Numbered from the stretch's first letter, positions 1 to 6,807 are shown. The stretch: DNA of 7,612 nt from DATKPE01 sp033854175 (GCA_033854175.1 JAWOKN010000137.1:1-7612), one strand, 5' to 3'. A program made the numbers and translations. The notes: generated by a model not told the origin, from the letters alone.

Positions 1-47
1 TCATGGTTGTGTTGCGTCCCCGCGTCGCCGTCACTATCGCAGGACAT
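1..47 (-). CDS. possible 5' end of a further gene, cut by the window edge
   Basis: After the hydrolase stop codon an ATG at 47-45 opens a frame that stays open to the window edge. It gives 15 complete codons, starting MSCDSDGDAG. It lies 26 nt beyond the preceding stop, on the same strand, as expected for a next operon gene. Only a weak GGA-type ribosome site precedes it, and 15 codons are too few to judge coding character. An alternative is that the next gene starts at the ATG at 4-2, or that this is untranslated sequence. No function can be suggested. Confidence 0.25.
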   Translation of the reverse strand, partial: MSCDSDGDAGTQHNH

Positions 48-73
48 TGCTTGTTCCGGTGCACTGCTACCGG

Positions 74-883
74 TCACTTGCCCTGCGTCTGGAGCTTGTT
101 GAGAAAATTCAGGAGATGGAGATTGAACTCCTCCGGGTTTTCGAGGTTCGAGAGGTGCGCTGCGTGCGGTATGATGTGCATCTCTGCACCGGGGATTTTT
201 TCCCTCATCGCCGTGGATGCCGATACGGGCGTTAGCCCGTCGTGCCGCCCCACCAGGATCAGCGTCGGTACGCGGATGTTGTAGAGCGCGGGCGTCGTGT
301 CGGTCCGTCCGGCAAGCGCGATGAGCGTACCCGCGATCGACAGGGGGGAGGTCCGCTCGATTGTCGTCCGGATCGATTCGACGATCTCGGGTTTTTCAGC
401 GAACGTTTTTTCATAAAACAAACCGCCGACAAATGTCCTTGCAAATTCCTTGGTCCCTTCCTGTTTCAGGTTCCTCGCCTGATCCGCCCGCCTGATCTTT
501 CCTTCGTTGCTGTCGGCTTCACTCCGGGTGTCACACAACACCAGACCCCGCACGCGTTCGGGATTCCGCTCGGCCGCCCGCAGGGCGATGTATCCCCCCA
601 TCGAAAGACCGACCAGCACCCCGCGGCCGATTTTCAGGTGATCGAGAAGCCCGATGAGATCATCCACGAAAAGCTCAACCGTGTACTGCCCGTCCCCCAG
701 GTCGCTCGCCCCGAATCCCCGTATGTCGTAGCTGATGGTGTAAAAACGGTTCTTCAACACCTCTGTCTGGGGTTTCCAGATGTTCCTGTCAAAGGGGAAG
801 CCGTGGATGAAGATGACCGGTATCCCCGTGCGGGGCCCTTCAATCGTGTAGTCGATTCCGGTTCCTTGTATGGAGGCTTTCAT
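74..883 (-). CDS. alpha/beta-fold hydrolase
   Basis: A 269-residue single-domain alpha/beta hydrolase, probably cytoplasmic since no signal peptide is visible. The fold's landmarks are in order: the HG oxyanion segment at residues 27-28 (IHGFPFD), the nucleophile elbow GLSMGG with Ser94, the acid in VGRHDGLTP (Asp215) and the catalytic His243 in HAAHLSNLENP. All three members of the triad are therefore present. The region after the elbow (about 120-195) would form the lid over the active site. The sequence style recalls 3-oxoadipate enol-lactonase (PcaD) and related carboxyl-ester or lactone hydrolases, but no aromatic-degradation genes are nearby, so the substrate is unknown. The ATG start at 883 is supported by a GGGGAG ribosome site 6 nt upstream. 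It follows the TerC gene by 30 nt and is probably on the same transcript. Confidence 0.93.
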   Translation of the reverse strand: MKASIQGTGIDYTIEGPRTGIPVIFIHGFPFDRNIWKPQTEVLKNRFYTISYDIRGFGASDLGDGQYTVELFVDDLIGLLDHLKIGRGVLVGLSMGGYIALRAAERNPERVRGLVLCDTRSEADSNEGKIRRADQARNLKQEGTKEFARTFVGGLFYEKTFAEKPEIVESIRTTIERTSPLSIAGTLIALAGRTDTTPALYNIRVPTLILVGRHDGLTPVSASTAMREKIPGAEMHIIPHAAHLSNLENPEEFNLHLLNFLNKLQTQGK

Positions 884-889
884 TGTTCT

Positions 890-895
890 CTCCCC
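890..895 (-). promoter_or_regulatory. ribosome binding site of the hydrolase gene
   Basis: On the minus strand GGGGAG sits 6 nt before the ATG at 883, inside the 30-nt gap after the TerC gene. It is one of the two clear Shine-Dalgarno-like sites in the window and fixes the hydrolase start. Confidence 0.6.
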
Positions 896-913
896 GGTGA
901 GTTGATGGACTAT

Positions 914-1846
914 TCAAACCGCAGCATGTGTGTCACGTTCAGGGGGCGGGATCACCAGGGACAGGATGACCGATATGGTGATCAGACTGAAGATCACCAG
1001 AAGCGACACACTGATGTGGATCACGACCCATTGATCGATGAGCATCTTGACCCCGATAAATGCCAGAACGAGCGATAATCCGTATTTCAGATACCTGAAC
1101 TGTCTCATGAACCCCGCCACCACGAAATATAATGCCCGGAGGCCCAATACTGCAAATATGTTCGAGGTGTAGATGATCATGGTGTCCCGCGTCAGGGCGA
1201 AGATCGCGGGTATGGAATCGGTCGCGAAGGCGATGTCGGTGGTCTCGATTGTGGCCAGGACAAGGAAGAGCGGCGTGATGTGCCACCTCGAGTCCTTCCG
1301 GACGAGGAATTTCCCGCCGGCGTAGTTTTCCGTTACGGGGAAGATTTTCCGGGCCAGCCGGACGAAGGGGTTTTTTTCGGGTTCGACCCTGACATCGTCC
1401 TGAATTGCGAGCTTCACCGCAGTGATCACGAGAAACAACCCCAGGACGTAGAGAACCCAGTGGAACCGCGCCACCAGCGCAGCCCCCAGGACGATGAAGA
1501 CCGCCCGCAGGATGATCGCACTCAGAACACCCCAGAATAATACCTTGTGCTGGTTCTCCTGGGGAACGGCAAAATAGGTCAGGATGACAATGAAGACGAA
1601 GACATTGTCAACCGATAACGCCTCCTCCACGAGGTAACCGGAGAAATATTCCATCGCTTTGGCGTTTCCACGCTCAAACCAGATGAAAATGCCAAAACAC
1701 GCCGCCAGTCCGATCCATACCCCGGACCAGATCAGGGCTTCTTTCATCGACGGAAAATGCGCTCTTCGCTGGACAATGCCCAGATCAAGCGCCAGCATGA
1801 TGAGAATGAATCCGTTGAAAAGAATTAAAATCAGCGAATCACTCAA
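914..1846 (-). CDS. TerC/Alx-family integral membrane protein, probable metal (Mn2+) exporter
   Basis: A 310-residue, strongly hydrophobic inner-membrane protein of the TerC family (tellurium-resistance TerC, E. coli Alx). About nine membrane helices can be drawn, near residues 5-22, 38-57, 73-92, 103-123, 127-147, 190-215, 225-247, 257-271 and 276-299, with a charged cytoplasmic loop at about 150-188. Family hallmarks are the acidic EEALSVDNVF motif (Glu75, Glu76, Asp80) and TTDIAFATDSIPA (Asp204, Asp210), followed by SNIFAVLGLRALYF. Characterised relatives are linked to manganese efflux, and these membrane acidic residues are thought to bind the metal. That role is inferred here. The start is a TTG at 1846: an in-frame stop lies upstream with no ATG between, and the first internal Met (17) would remove half of helix 1. 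It follows gltA by 54 nt, too little for the yybP-ykoY Mn2+ riboswitch that controls alx in E. coli. Confidence 0.93.
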   Translation of the reverse strand: MSDSLILILFNGFILIMLALDLGIVQRRAHFPSMKEALIWSGVWIGLAACFGIFIWFERGNAKAMEYFSGYLVEEALSVDNVFVFIVILTYFAVPQENQHKVLFWGVLSAIILRAVFIVLGAALVARFHWVLYVLGLFLVITAVKLAIQDDVRVEPEKNPFVRLARKIFPVTENYAGGKFLVRKDSRWHITPLFLVLATIETTDIAFATDSIPAIFALTRDTMIIYTSNIFAVLGLRALYFVVAGFMRQFRYLKYGLSLVLAFIGVKMLIDQWVVIHISVSLLVIFSLITISVILSLVIPPPERDTHAAV

Positions 1847-1900
1847 GTGGTTCGTCGCCTGGTTCTCCGGTTATGCGTACCCCCGTGTCAGGAGTATTCT

Positions 1901-3244
1901 CTATCCGCGTTTTCCCATCATCACGTATTCCCGCTCGCCGTGTCCGAGATAGACCTGGCGGGGCCGCGCGATTTTTTGATCCGCATCCAAAAGGAGCTCT
2001 TCCCACTGGGCCACCCAGCCCGATGTCCTGCCGATCGCAAAGAGAACGGGGAACATGTCGACCGGGAATCCCATCGCCTGGTAGATCAGACCTGAATAGA
2101 AATCGACGTTCGGATACAGCTTCCGCTTGATGAAGTAATCATCCTCGAGCGCGATCCGCTCCAGCTCGAGCGCGATGTCGAGCTTCGGGTTCCTTCCCGT
2201 CACCTCGAATACTTCGTCAGCCAGCTTCTTGATGATCTTCGCCCGCGGATCGTAATTCTTGTAGACCCGGTGGCCGAATCCCATGAGCTTCCCCTTCCCC
2301 TCTTTGACCGATTTTACGAACGAAGGGACGTTGCTCTTTGATCCGACCACGTCGAGCATGTAGAGCACCTCGGCATTTGCTCCGCCATGCAGCGGTCCGT
2401 ACAGAGCCGCAGCCGCAGCCGCAGTCGCCGAATAGGGGTCGACAAACGAGCTTCCGACACTCCGCATCGCGTTTGCACTGCAGTTCTGCTCGTGATCGGC
2501 ATGCAGGATGAAGAGGACATCCAAAGCCCTCTCCAGGATCGGATTGACCTTGTACTTGATCTCGGTCATCTTGAAGAGCATGCTGAGGAAGTTGCCGGCG
2601 TAACTCAACTCGTTGTCGGGATAAACATAGGCCCGCCCGACACTGTGGCGGTAGGCAAATGCCGCCAGGGTGGGCATCTTCCCGACCAGACGGTACATCT
2701 GCAGCCTGCGGGATTCGGAGTCCTTGATGTTCTTGGCATCGGTGTAGAAGGTCGACAACGCGCCGACCGTGCTCACGAGCATCCCCATCGGATGGGCATC
2801 GTAATGGAAGCCATCGACGAACTTTTTGATGTTCTCGTGCACGAGGGTGTGCATCGTGATGTGCCGTTCCCACTCCTCGTACTGCGATTTGGTCGGAAGG
2901 TCACCATTGATGATGAGATACGCGGTTTCGAGGTAATTGCTTTTTTCCGCAAGCTGATCGATCGGATATCCCCGGTACCGCAGGATGCCCTTGTCTCCAT
3001 CGATGAAGGTGATCTTGCTCTTGCAGGAAGCCGTGTTCATGAACGCAGGATCATATGTCATCAAACCGAAGTCATCGTCTTTGACCTTGATTTGCCGCAG
3101 ATCCATCGCCCGGATCGTATCGTTCTCGATTGGAAGCTCATACGATTTTCCGGTGCGATTATCAGTGATGGTCAATGTGGACTTGCCGTTTGAAGATAGT
3201 GTTTGTTTTTTCTCGGCAGTCTGTGGTTGCGTCGAGTTCGACAT
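1901..3244 (-). CDS. gltA: citrate synthase (type II, GltA-like)
   Basis: Condenses acetyl-CoA and oxaloacetate to citrate, the entry step of the TCA cycle, in the cytoplasm. The 447-residue protein is close to the roughly 430 of GltA-type hexameric enzymes, the surplus being a polar, low-complexity N-terminus of about 20 residues. The small beta-rich N-terminal domain characteristic of type II (about 23-85, including SYELPIENDTIRAMDLRQIKV) is present. Substrate and catalytic residues are intact: His251 in LHADHEQN, catalytic His286 in GPLHGGANAEV, His325 in GFGHRVYKN, catalytic Asp381 in NVDFYSG, Arg406 in AIGRTSGW and Arg429 in ARPRQVY. The ATG start is set by an AGGAG site 7 nt upstream. 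It appears to be the first gene of a unit that continues into the TerC gene and the hydrolase. Methylcitrate synthase is a paralogous alternative, but the N-terminal domain and absence of prp genes favour citrate synthase. Confidence 0.97.
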   Translation of the reverse strand: MSNSTQPQTAEKKQTLSSNGKSTLTITDNRTGKSYELPIENDTIRAMDLRQIKVKDDDFGLMTYDPAFMNTASCKSKITFIDGDKGILRYRGYPIDQLAEKSNYLETAYLIINGDLPTKSQYEEWERHITMHTLVHENIKKFVDGFHYDAHPMGMLVSTVGALSTFYTDAKNIKDSESRRLQMYRLVGKMPTLAAFAYRHSVGRAYVYPDNELSYAGNFLSMLFKMTEIKYKVNPILERALDVLFILHADHEQNCSANAMRSVGSSFVDPYSATAAAAAALYGPLHGGANAEVLYMLDVVGSKSNVPSFVKSVKEGKGKLMGFGHRVYKNYDPRAKIIKKLADEVFEVTGRNPKLDIALELERIALEDDYFIKRKLYPNVDFYSGLIYQAMGFPVDMFPVLFAIGRTSGWVAQWEELLLDADQKIARPRQVYLGHGEREYVMMGKRG

Positions 3245-3251
3245 TGTAAAT

Positions 3252-3256
3252 CTCCT
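3252..3256 (-). promoter_or_regulatory. ribosome binding site of gltA
   Basis: AGGAG on the minus strand lies 7 nt before the ATG at 3244. It is the strongest Shine-Dalgarno match in the window and supports the chosen citrate synthase start, including its extra polar N-terminal residues. Confidence 0.7.
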
Positions 3257-3295
3257 GATTGATTAAAGGTACACTGACGTACTGATGGGTTTCCC

Positions 3296-3327
3296 CAAAT
3301 GTACGCAAATTCCGGTCAATGAGCAAA
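3296..3327 (-). promoter_or_regulatory. candidate Bacteroidota-type promoter of gltA
   Basis: On the minus strand TTTG (3327-3324) is followed after 20 nt by TACATTTG (3303-3296). This exactly fits the pattern described for Bacteroidota primary-sigma promoters, a -33 TTTG/TTG box and a -7 TAnnTTTG box about 17-23 nt apart. Transcription would start a few bases downstream and leave a leader of about 45 nt carrying the AGGAG ribosome site. It lies in the 200-nt gap between the haem operon and gltA, where a promoter is expected. A sigma-70 reading of the same region (TTGCTC, 17 nt, TACATT) is poor. The match is by eye and has not been tested statistically. Confidence 0.5.
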
Positions 3328-3345
3328 GTATATCGGGCCGTTGCT

Positions 3346-3371
3346 CCCGGTGCGATCTTCACCCCGGTGCG
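3346..3371 (-). repeat. 9-bp direct repeat upstream of the gltA promoter
   Basis: CGCACCGGG (minus strand) occurs twice, at 3371-3363 and 3354-3346, with 8 nt between the copies, a period of 17. The pair ends 18 nt upstream of the putative -33 box of gltA, a place where tandem activator sites often lie. No regulator family is recognised from the sequence. GC-rich 9-mers can recur by chance, so this is only a candidate operator. Confidence 0.35.
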
Positions 3372-3421
3372 CTTCCTCTCGGATGAAAATTTTATGAGGT
3401 CGTTCTCGCGCGTAGGGGGGG

Positions 3422-3437
3422 TGGGTGAAATGACCCA
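3422..3437 (-). terminator. weak hairpin after the haem operon
   Basis: Just 7 nt after the oxidase stop codon (3445), TGGGT and ACCCA can pair as a 5-bp stem around the 6-nt loop CATTTC. On the minus strand it is followed by a run of C rather than T, so it is not a classical intrinsic terminator. It is the best hairpin seen between this stop and the gltA promoter, and might mark the 3' end of the hem transcript. Confidence 0.25.
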
Positions 3438-3444
3438 GCGCCTG

Positions 3445-4887
3445 TCAAAAGGATTGCGATCCAGTGATGATTTCTACGGTCCGCTTTGCGTTCATGACAC
3501 AGTCCCCGACCGCAATCCCCTTGCGATAGTTGCTGCAGATGTATGCGCCCCGGAAGTTCTGCTCGAACCGGTCGATCGCCTGAAGCGTCTTCCCGTACCC
3601 GAGCGTGTATTGCGGAATAGCCCTTCTCCATCGGATGATTTTTGAGATTACCGGCACCCCCCGCACATTCATGAGATCCCCCAGATCCTTCCGGACAAGC
3701 CCGAGCAGCTCCCCGTCATCCAGCGCGGCGAGCTCCGGCTGACGCGCGCCACCCACGAATACCGTCAGTGCCGCATGCCCCGCGGGCGCCCTCCCGGGGA
3801 ATATGACCGACGACCAGATGCATCCCAGTATCCGGCGCTGCTCCACACCGGGTACCAGAAAACCGAATCCGTCCAGCCTGCAGCCGATATCGCTTTCCCG
3901 GTATCCGAGAAAGATTTCCGCCACAGGCGGGTAGTACACCGATCCCAATGTCTGCGCCATCCCGGGATCGATGTCCCGGATGATGTCGGCCGTCGCATAC
4001 GCAGGCGCGGAGAGTATGACATTCCGCGCTTCCAGCGTGGCCCGCACTCCGTCATGCGTGTACCTGATCGTGTAGATCGGGCTTGCCCCCGCCCTCTGCG
4101 GTATGATCTGCTCGACATGTGTGTTGTAGCGGACCGACCGGCCGAGCGTCCCCGCAAGCGCCAGCGGAAGTACCTGCATCCCCTCGTCAAAGGAAAAAAG
4201 ACGTGCGGCGTTCTTTGCCGTTTCCTTCCGCGCCTTCCGTTCCTTCCTGGACCGGATCGCACCCACAAGAAGCCCGCCGTAGGTTCGCTCCAACGCGTGG
4301 AGCTTCGGGAAGGCGTGCTCCACGGAGAGCGTCTCCGGATTTCCGGCGTATACTCCGGCCACAAAGGGATTGATCGCATAGTCGAGGAACTCCTTGCCAA
4401 GCCGCCGGCACACGAACTCAGCAACACTCTCTTCCTTCCTGGCCCGGCCCCCGAAGGGCTCGCCGAATAAACGGAGTTTCCCCCCGACCGACCAGAGATT
4501 GGACCTGAGAAACGCAAGCGGCGACATCGGTAGCGGATACAGCCTCCCGCTTCGTACGATGTACCTGTTCGAGCTTTCTTCGCCCGCATACCTCCGCTTC
4601 GGCAGGATCCCCACCCCGGTGAAAAGTTCCCCGAGCAACGGCGTGGTCTCCAGGGCACTGTTCGGACCGGTCTCGATGAGCCAGTCCCCCTCTTTCACGG
4701 TCTTCATGGTTCCCCCGGGCTCCCCCTCTTTCTCGAGCACCGTTACGGAATATCCTGCCTCCCGGAGCCAGTAGGCCGTGCAGAGTCCCGATATCCCGGC
4801 CCCGACAACAACAGCCGTCCGCCCCGGCAGCGGCGTGCCGGCCGTATCCTCAGGCCTCTCACGATTGTCCACGATGTGGTCGGTCAA
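3445..4887 (-). CDS. hemG: oxygen-dependent protoporphyrinogen oxidase (HemY type)
   Basis: FAD enzyme that oxidises protoporphyrinogen IX to protoporphyrin IX, the step before iron insertion, probably peripheral to the membrane. The 480-residue protein starts with a dinucleotide-binding motif VVGAGISGLCTAYWL (residues 27-41), followed by the acidic strand end VTVLEKEGEPGG (48-59). It has the family signature INPFVAGVYAGNPETLS (172-188) and ends with a second FAD motif, YICSNYRKGIAVGDCV (449-464). This is the HemY flavoprotein, called hemY in Bacillus and not related to the small E. coli HemG. Coproporphyrinogen oxidase (CgoX) is the look-alike alternative, but hemF in the same operon argues for the protoporphyrin route. 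The start is a TTG at 4887 overlapping the hemH stop by 4 nt (TTGA), and the next in-frame candidate, GTG at 4872, has no ribosome site. The first 22 residues are polar and poorly conserved, so the exact start is uncertain. Confidence 0.93.
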   Translation of the reverse strand: MTDHIVDNRERPEDTAGTPLPGRTAVVVGAGISGLCTAYWLREAGYSVTVLEKEGEPGGTMKTVKEGDWLIETGPNSALETTPLLGELFTGVGILPKRRYAGEESSNRYIVRSGRLYPLPMSPLAFLRSNLWSVGGKLRLFGEPFGGRARKEESVAEFVCRRLGKEFLDYAINPFVAGVYAGNPETLSVEHAFPKLHALERTYGGLLVGAIRSRKERKARKETAKNAARLFSFDEGMQVLPLALAGTLGRSVRYNTHVEQIIPQRAGASPIYTIRYTHDGVRATLEARNVILSAPAYATADIIRDIDPGMAQTLGSVYYPPVAEIFLGYRESDIGCRLDGFGFLVPGVEQRRILGCIWSSVIFPGRAPAGHAALTVFVGGARQPELAALDDGELLGLVRKDLGDLMNVRGVPVISKIIRWRRAIPQYTLGYGKTLQAIDRFEQNFRGAYICSNYRKGIAVGDCVMNAKRTVEIITGSQSF

Positions 4888-5855
4888 AGTTTACCCAGTA
4901 CAAGTTCTTTGAGGCATGCGATGAATTTGGGATGGTCGTTCAATGCGGGCATCATTTCAAACCGCGCGATGCCTGAACGCATGGCCAGCTCCCTGGCTTC
5001 AATGTTGATTTCATGAAGCGTTTCGATGTGCTCGGTGACAAATGCGACCGGTACCAGGAGGAGATGCTTGCGCCCCTCTCCCGCCAGCCTGCCGATGGTT
5101 TCATCGAGCGACGGCCTGAGCCATTCGGCGGGACCAACCTTGCTCTGATAACAGAGATGATGCGGGAAGGGCCATCCGCCCCCCTCGAGAACCAGCCGGA
5201 CGGTCTCCTCGATCTGCCCCTTGTAGGGATCCCCCTTCCTGACGAGACTCATCGGGATCCCGTGTGCGCTGAAAACAAGATCAATGGCATTTTCACCCCC
5301 GAACCGCCCCACGGTCGCATTGATTCTGTCAATGATGGCAGCGATGTAGTGGGGGTGATTGTGGTAACTCTCGATTTTCTCCGTGGGTATGCCCTCGTAA
5401 CGGGCAATTTTTGCCTGCCGTTCCCATTCCCTGATGCTTGAGACCGTTGTGGCCTGCGAGTACTGCGGGTAGAGCGGAAGGAGGATGATTTTTTTGTACG
5501 ACCGTGACCGCATTCCCGCAATGACTTCCTCGGTCAGCGGGTGCCAGTACCGCATGGCGATGTGCACATCGGCTTCGTGGGTTTTTCTGAGTTCCTTCTC
5601 AAGCGCCGCCGCCTGCGCTTTTGTCAGATCGTAAATGGGGGACTTCCCGCCGATTTCCCTGTAACGCTCCGCAACGATCTTTGAACGGGCGGAGGCGATT
5701 TTTCTTGCGATGAACTTCCGCGCGAGGAACGCTCCGGGGAAATTGATGATGTCGGGATCGCAGAAGAGATTGTAGAGGAAGGGCTCCACCGCCTCGGGAG
5801 AATCGGGCCCCCCGAGCTGGAGCAAAATCACCGCAAACGGTTCCTGATTCCTCAT
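4884..5855 (-). CDS. hemH: ferrochelatase
   Basis: Inserts Fe2+ into protoporphyrin IX to give haem b, the last step of the pathway. From the ATG at 5855 the protein has 323 residues, typical of bacterial ferrochelatases without a C-terminal membrane extension. Motifs, numbered from this ATG, are LLQLGGPDSPEAVEPFLYNL near the N-terminus (about 11-30), the signature FSAHGIPMSLVRKGDPY (195-211) with catalytic His198, CYQSKVGPAEWLRP (235-248) and VAFVTEHIETLHEI (270-283) with the conserved acidic residue Glu278. I see no cysteine cluster for a [2Fe-2S] centre. The ATG overlaps the hemF stop as ATGA, a pattern for translational coupling. A GTG two codons earlier (5861) is possible, but neither start has a clear ribosome site. 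The gene overlaps the downstream oxidase gene by 4 nt. Confidence 0.96.
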   Translation of the reverse strand: MRNQEPFAVILLQLGGPDSPEAVEPFLYNLFCDPDIINFPGAFLARKFIARKIASARSKIVAERYREIGGKSPIYDLTKAQAAALEKELRKTHEADVHIAMRYWHPLTEEVIAGMRSRSYKKIILLPLYPQYSQATTVSSIREWERQAKIARYEGIPTEKIESYHNHPHYIAAIIDRINATVGRFGGENAIDLVFSAHGIPMSLVRKGDPYKGQIEETVRLVLEGGGWPFPHHLCYQSKVGPAEWLRPSLDETIGRLAGEGRKHLLLVPVAFVTEHIETLHEINIEARELAMRSGIARFEMMPALNDHPKFIACLKELVLGKL

Positions 5856-6760
5856 AACCACGAGCGCGGATGATGGAGGACTTCAAGCAGGTCGTATTCG
5901 CGTGTCCCGGGCTCGGGCTGATAATCATATCCCCACCTGACATAGGGTGGAAGCGACATCAGGATCGATTCGGTGCGGCCTTCAGTCTCAAGCCCGAACA
6001 ACGTGCCCCTGTCATAGAGAAGGTTGAATTCGGCATACCTTCCGCGCCTGATCTCCTGCCAGATTTTCTCCTTTCTTCCCCATGCTTCATGGCGCCGTGC
6101 TTCGACGATCACGCCGTACATCGGTACGAAATTCCCGCCGAGATCCCGGACGAAACGGAACAGCAGCTCCGGGTTCTCACGCTCGTAGTCGAAAAATATC
6201 CCCCCCACACCGCGGGTCTCGTTCCGGTGACTCAGGTAAAAGTATTGATCGCAGTTGTTCTTGAACCTTGTGTACCAGTCCGGATCGTATGCGTCGCATA
6301 TTTTTTTCAGCGAGGCGTGGTATTTTCTGATGTCGTCCGCCCGGATGTAATACGGCGTGAGATCTATCCCGCCCCCGAACCAGGCATCCCCGCTCTCAAG
6401 TTCCATATACCTCAGGTTCATGTGTATGGACGGTATCATCGGACTGAAAGGGTGGAGGACCAGCGATGTCCCCGTGGCGAAGACCTTCTGCGCTCTGACA
6501 CCCATCCGGCCAGCCAGTTTCTCCGTCAGATGCGATTCCACGGCGGAAAAATTGACCCCCGCCTTCTCAAAGACCGCACCGTTTTCCATCACCTTCGTGA
6601 GCCCGCCCCCCTTCCGCCGCGGCCCGGAGGCACTCGCGTCGTAGGTCCACGGGTCGTTCGTAAATCGGTTCTTTCCGTCGATCGCCTCCAGAGCGGCCGA
6701 GATTTCCTCCTGCAACCGGCTGAAGTATTCCTGAACCTCTCCTCTTTGATGCGTCGTCAA
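5852..6760 (-). CDS. hemF: oxygen-dependent coproporphyrinogen III oxidase
   Basis: Uses O2 to decarboxylate two propionates of coproporphyrinogen III, giving protoporphyrinogen IX, in the cytoplasm. The 302 residues match the 299 of E. coli HemF along the whole length. Visible landmarks are GAVFEKAGVNFSAV (61-74), PSIHMNLRYME (110-120) with the conserved His113, WFGGGIDLTPYY (127-138), LSHRNETRGVGGIFFD (176-191) with His178, RRGRYAEFNLLYDRGT (238-253) and GRTESILMSLPP (261-272). The start is taken as TTG at 6760, because no in-frame ATG or GTG lies nearby and the N-terminus then lines up with E. coli HemF. No ribosome site is visible. An out-of-frame ATG 11 nt upstream may be a leader or a sign of a 1-nt sequence error. 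It is the first gene of the hemF-hemH-hemY operon, and its stop overlaps hemH by 4 nt. Confidence 0.96.
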   Translation of the reverse strand: MTTHQRGEVQEYFSRLQEEISAALEAIDGKNRFTNDPWTYDASASGPRRKGGGLTKVMENGAVFEKAGVNFSAVESHLTEKLAGRMGVRAQKVFATGTSLVLHPFSPMIPSIHMNLRYMELESGDAWFGGGIDLTPYYIRADDIRKYHASLKKICDAYDPDWYTRFKNNCDQYFYLSHRNETRGVGGIFFDYERENPELLFRFVRDLGGNFVPMYGVIVEARRHEAWGRKEKIWQEIRRGRYAEFNLLYDRGTLFGLETEGRTESILMSLPPYVRWGYDYQPEPGTREYDLLEVLHHPRSWL

Positions 6761-6771
6761 GGGTTGTCCAT
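6757..6771 (-). other. five-codon mini-ORF (MDNP-stop) overlapping the hemF start
   Basis: ATG at 6771-6769 opens a frame of four codons, MDNP, that ends at a TGA (6759-6757) overlapping the proposed hemF TTG as TTGA. This mirrors the 4-nt overlaps between the genes of the operon. It could feed ribosomes to a weak TTG start, or be coincidence, or be a remnant of a single-base sequencing error that hides an ATG start for hemF. Confidence 0.3.
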
Positions 6772-6790
6772 CGGATGTGCCTAGAGATAT

Positions 6791-6807
6791 GCCGGTCCTT
6801 AACCGGC
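6791..6807. repeat. 6-bp inverted repeat upstream of hemF
   Basis: GCCGGT and ACCGGC are perfect inverse complements around a 5-nt centre. On the minus strand the dyad lies 31 nt before the hemF TTG. It is preceded by a perfect TTGACA (6819-6814) and followed directly by ATATCT, but these are 23 nt apart, too far for a standard sigma-70 promoter. It may be an operator or a small leader hairpin. There is no T-run on either side, so it is not a terminator. Confidence 0.35.

Noticed and set aside
56..73. Inverted repeat CCGGT-N8-ACCGG at the hydrolase 3' end, considered as a terminator
   Set aside because: The stem is only 5 bp and begins right after the stop codon. It is followed by AACAAGC with no T-run, so it is not a convincing terminator.
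242..1078. 278-codon plus-strand open frame across the hydrolase and the end of the TerC gene
   Set aside because: It is antisense to two confidently identified genes and crosses their junction. The product is rich in Asp, Arg, His and Pro with no motif, typical of a shadow frame.
1847..1900. Possible manganese riboswitch or separate promoter before the TerC gene
   Set aside because: The 54-nt gap is too short for the yybP-ykoY element, and no TAnnTTTG or sigma-70-like box was found in it.
2399..2430. Short repeated GCAGCC-like units inside gltA, suggestive of a repeat
   Set aside because: They are consecutive Ala codons of the citrate synthase segment TAAAAAALYGPLHGG, where an Ala-rich stretch is normal.
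2387..3193. 268-codon plus-strand open frame opposite citrate synthase
   Set aside because: It is antisense to conserved citrate synthase codons. Its Arg/Ser-rich beginning is the mirror of the poly-Ala stretch at residues 274-280 of the enzyme.
3765..4658. 297-codon frame on the same strand as the protoporphyrinogen oxidase gene
   Set aside because: It overlaps the oxidase in another frame, and its product is Arg/Ser/Gly-rich and without domains, so it is a frame shadow.
5870..6784. 304-codon plus-strand open frame opposite hemF
   Set aside because: It lies fully antisense to hemF, whose motifs are unmistakable. Its product has no recognisable domain, so the long frame is a by-product of codon bias on the other strand.
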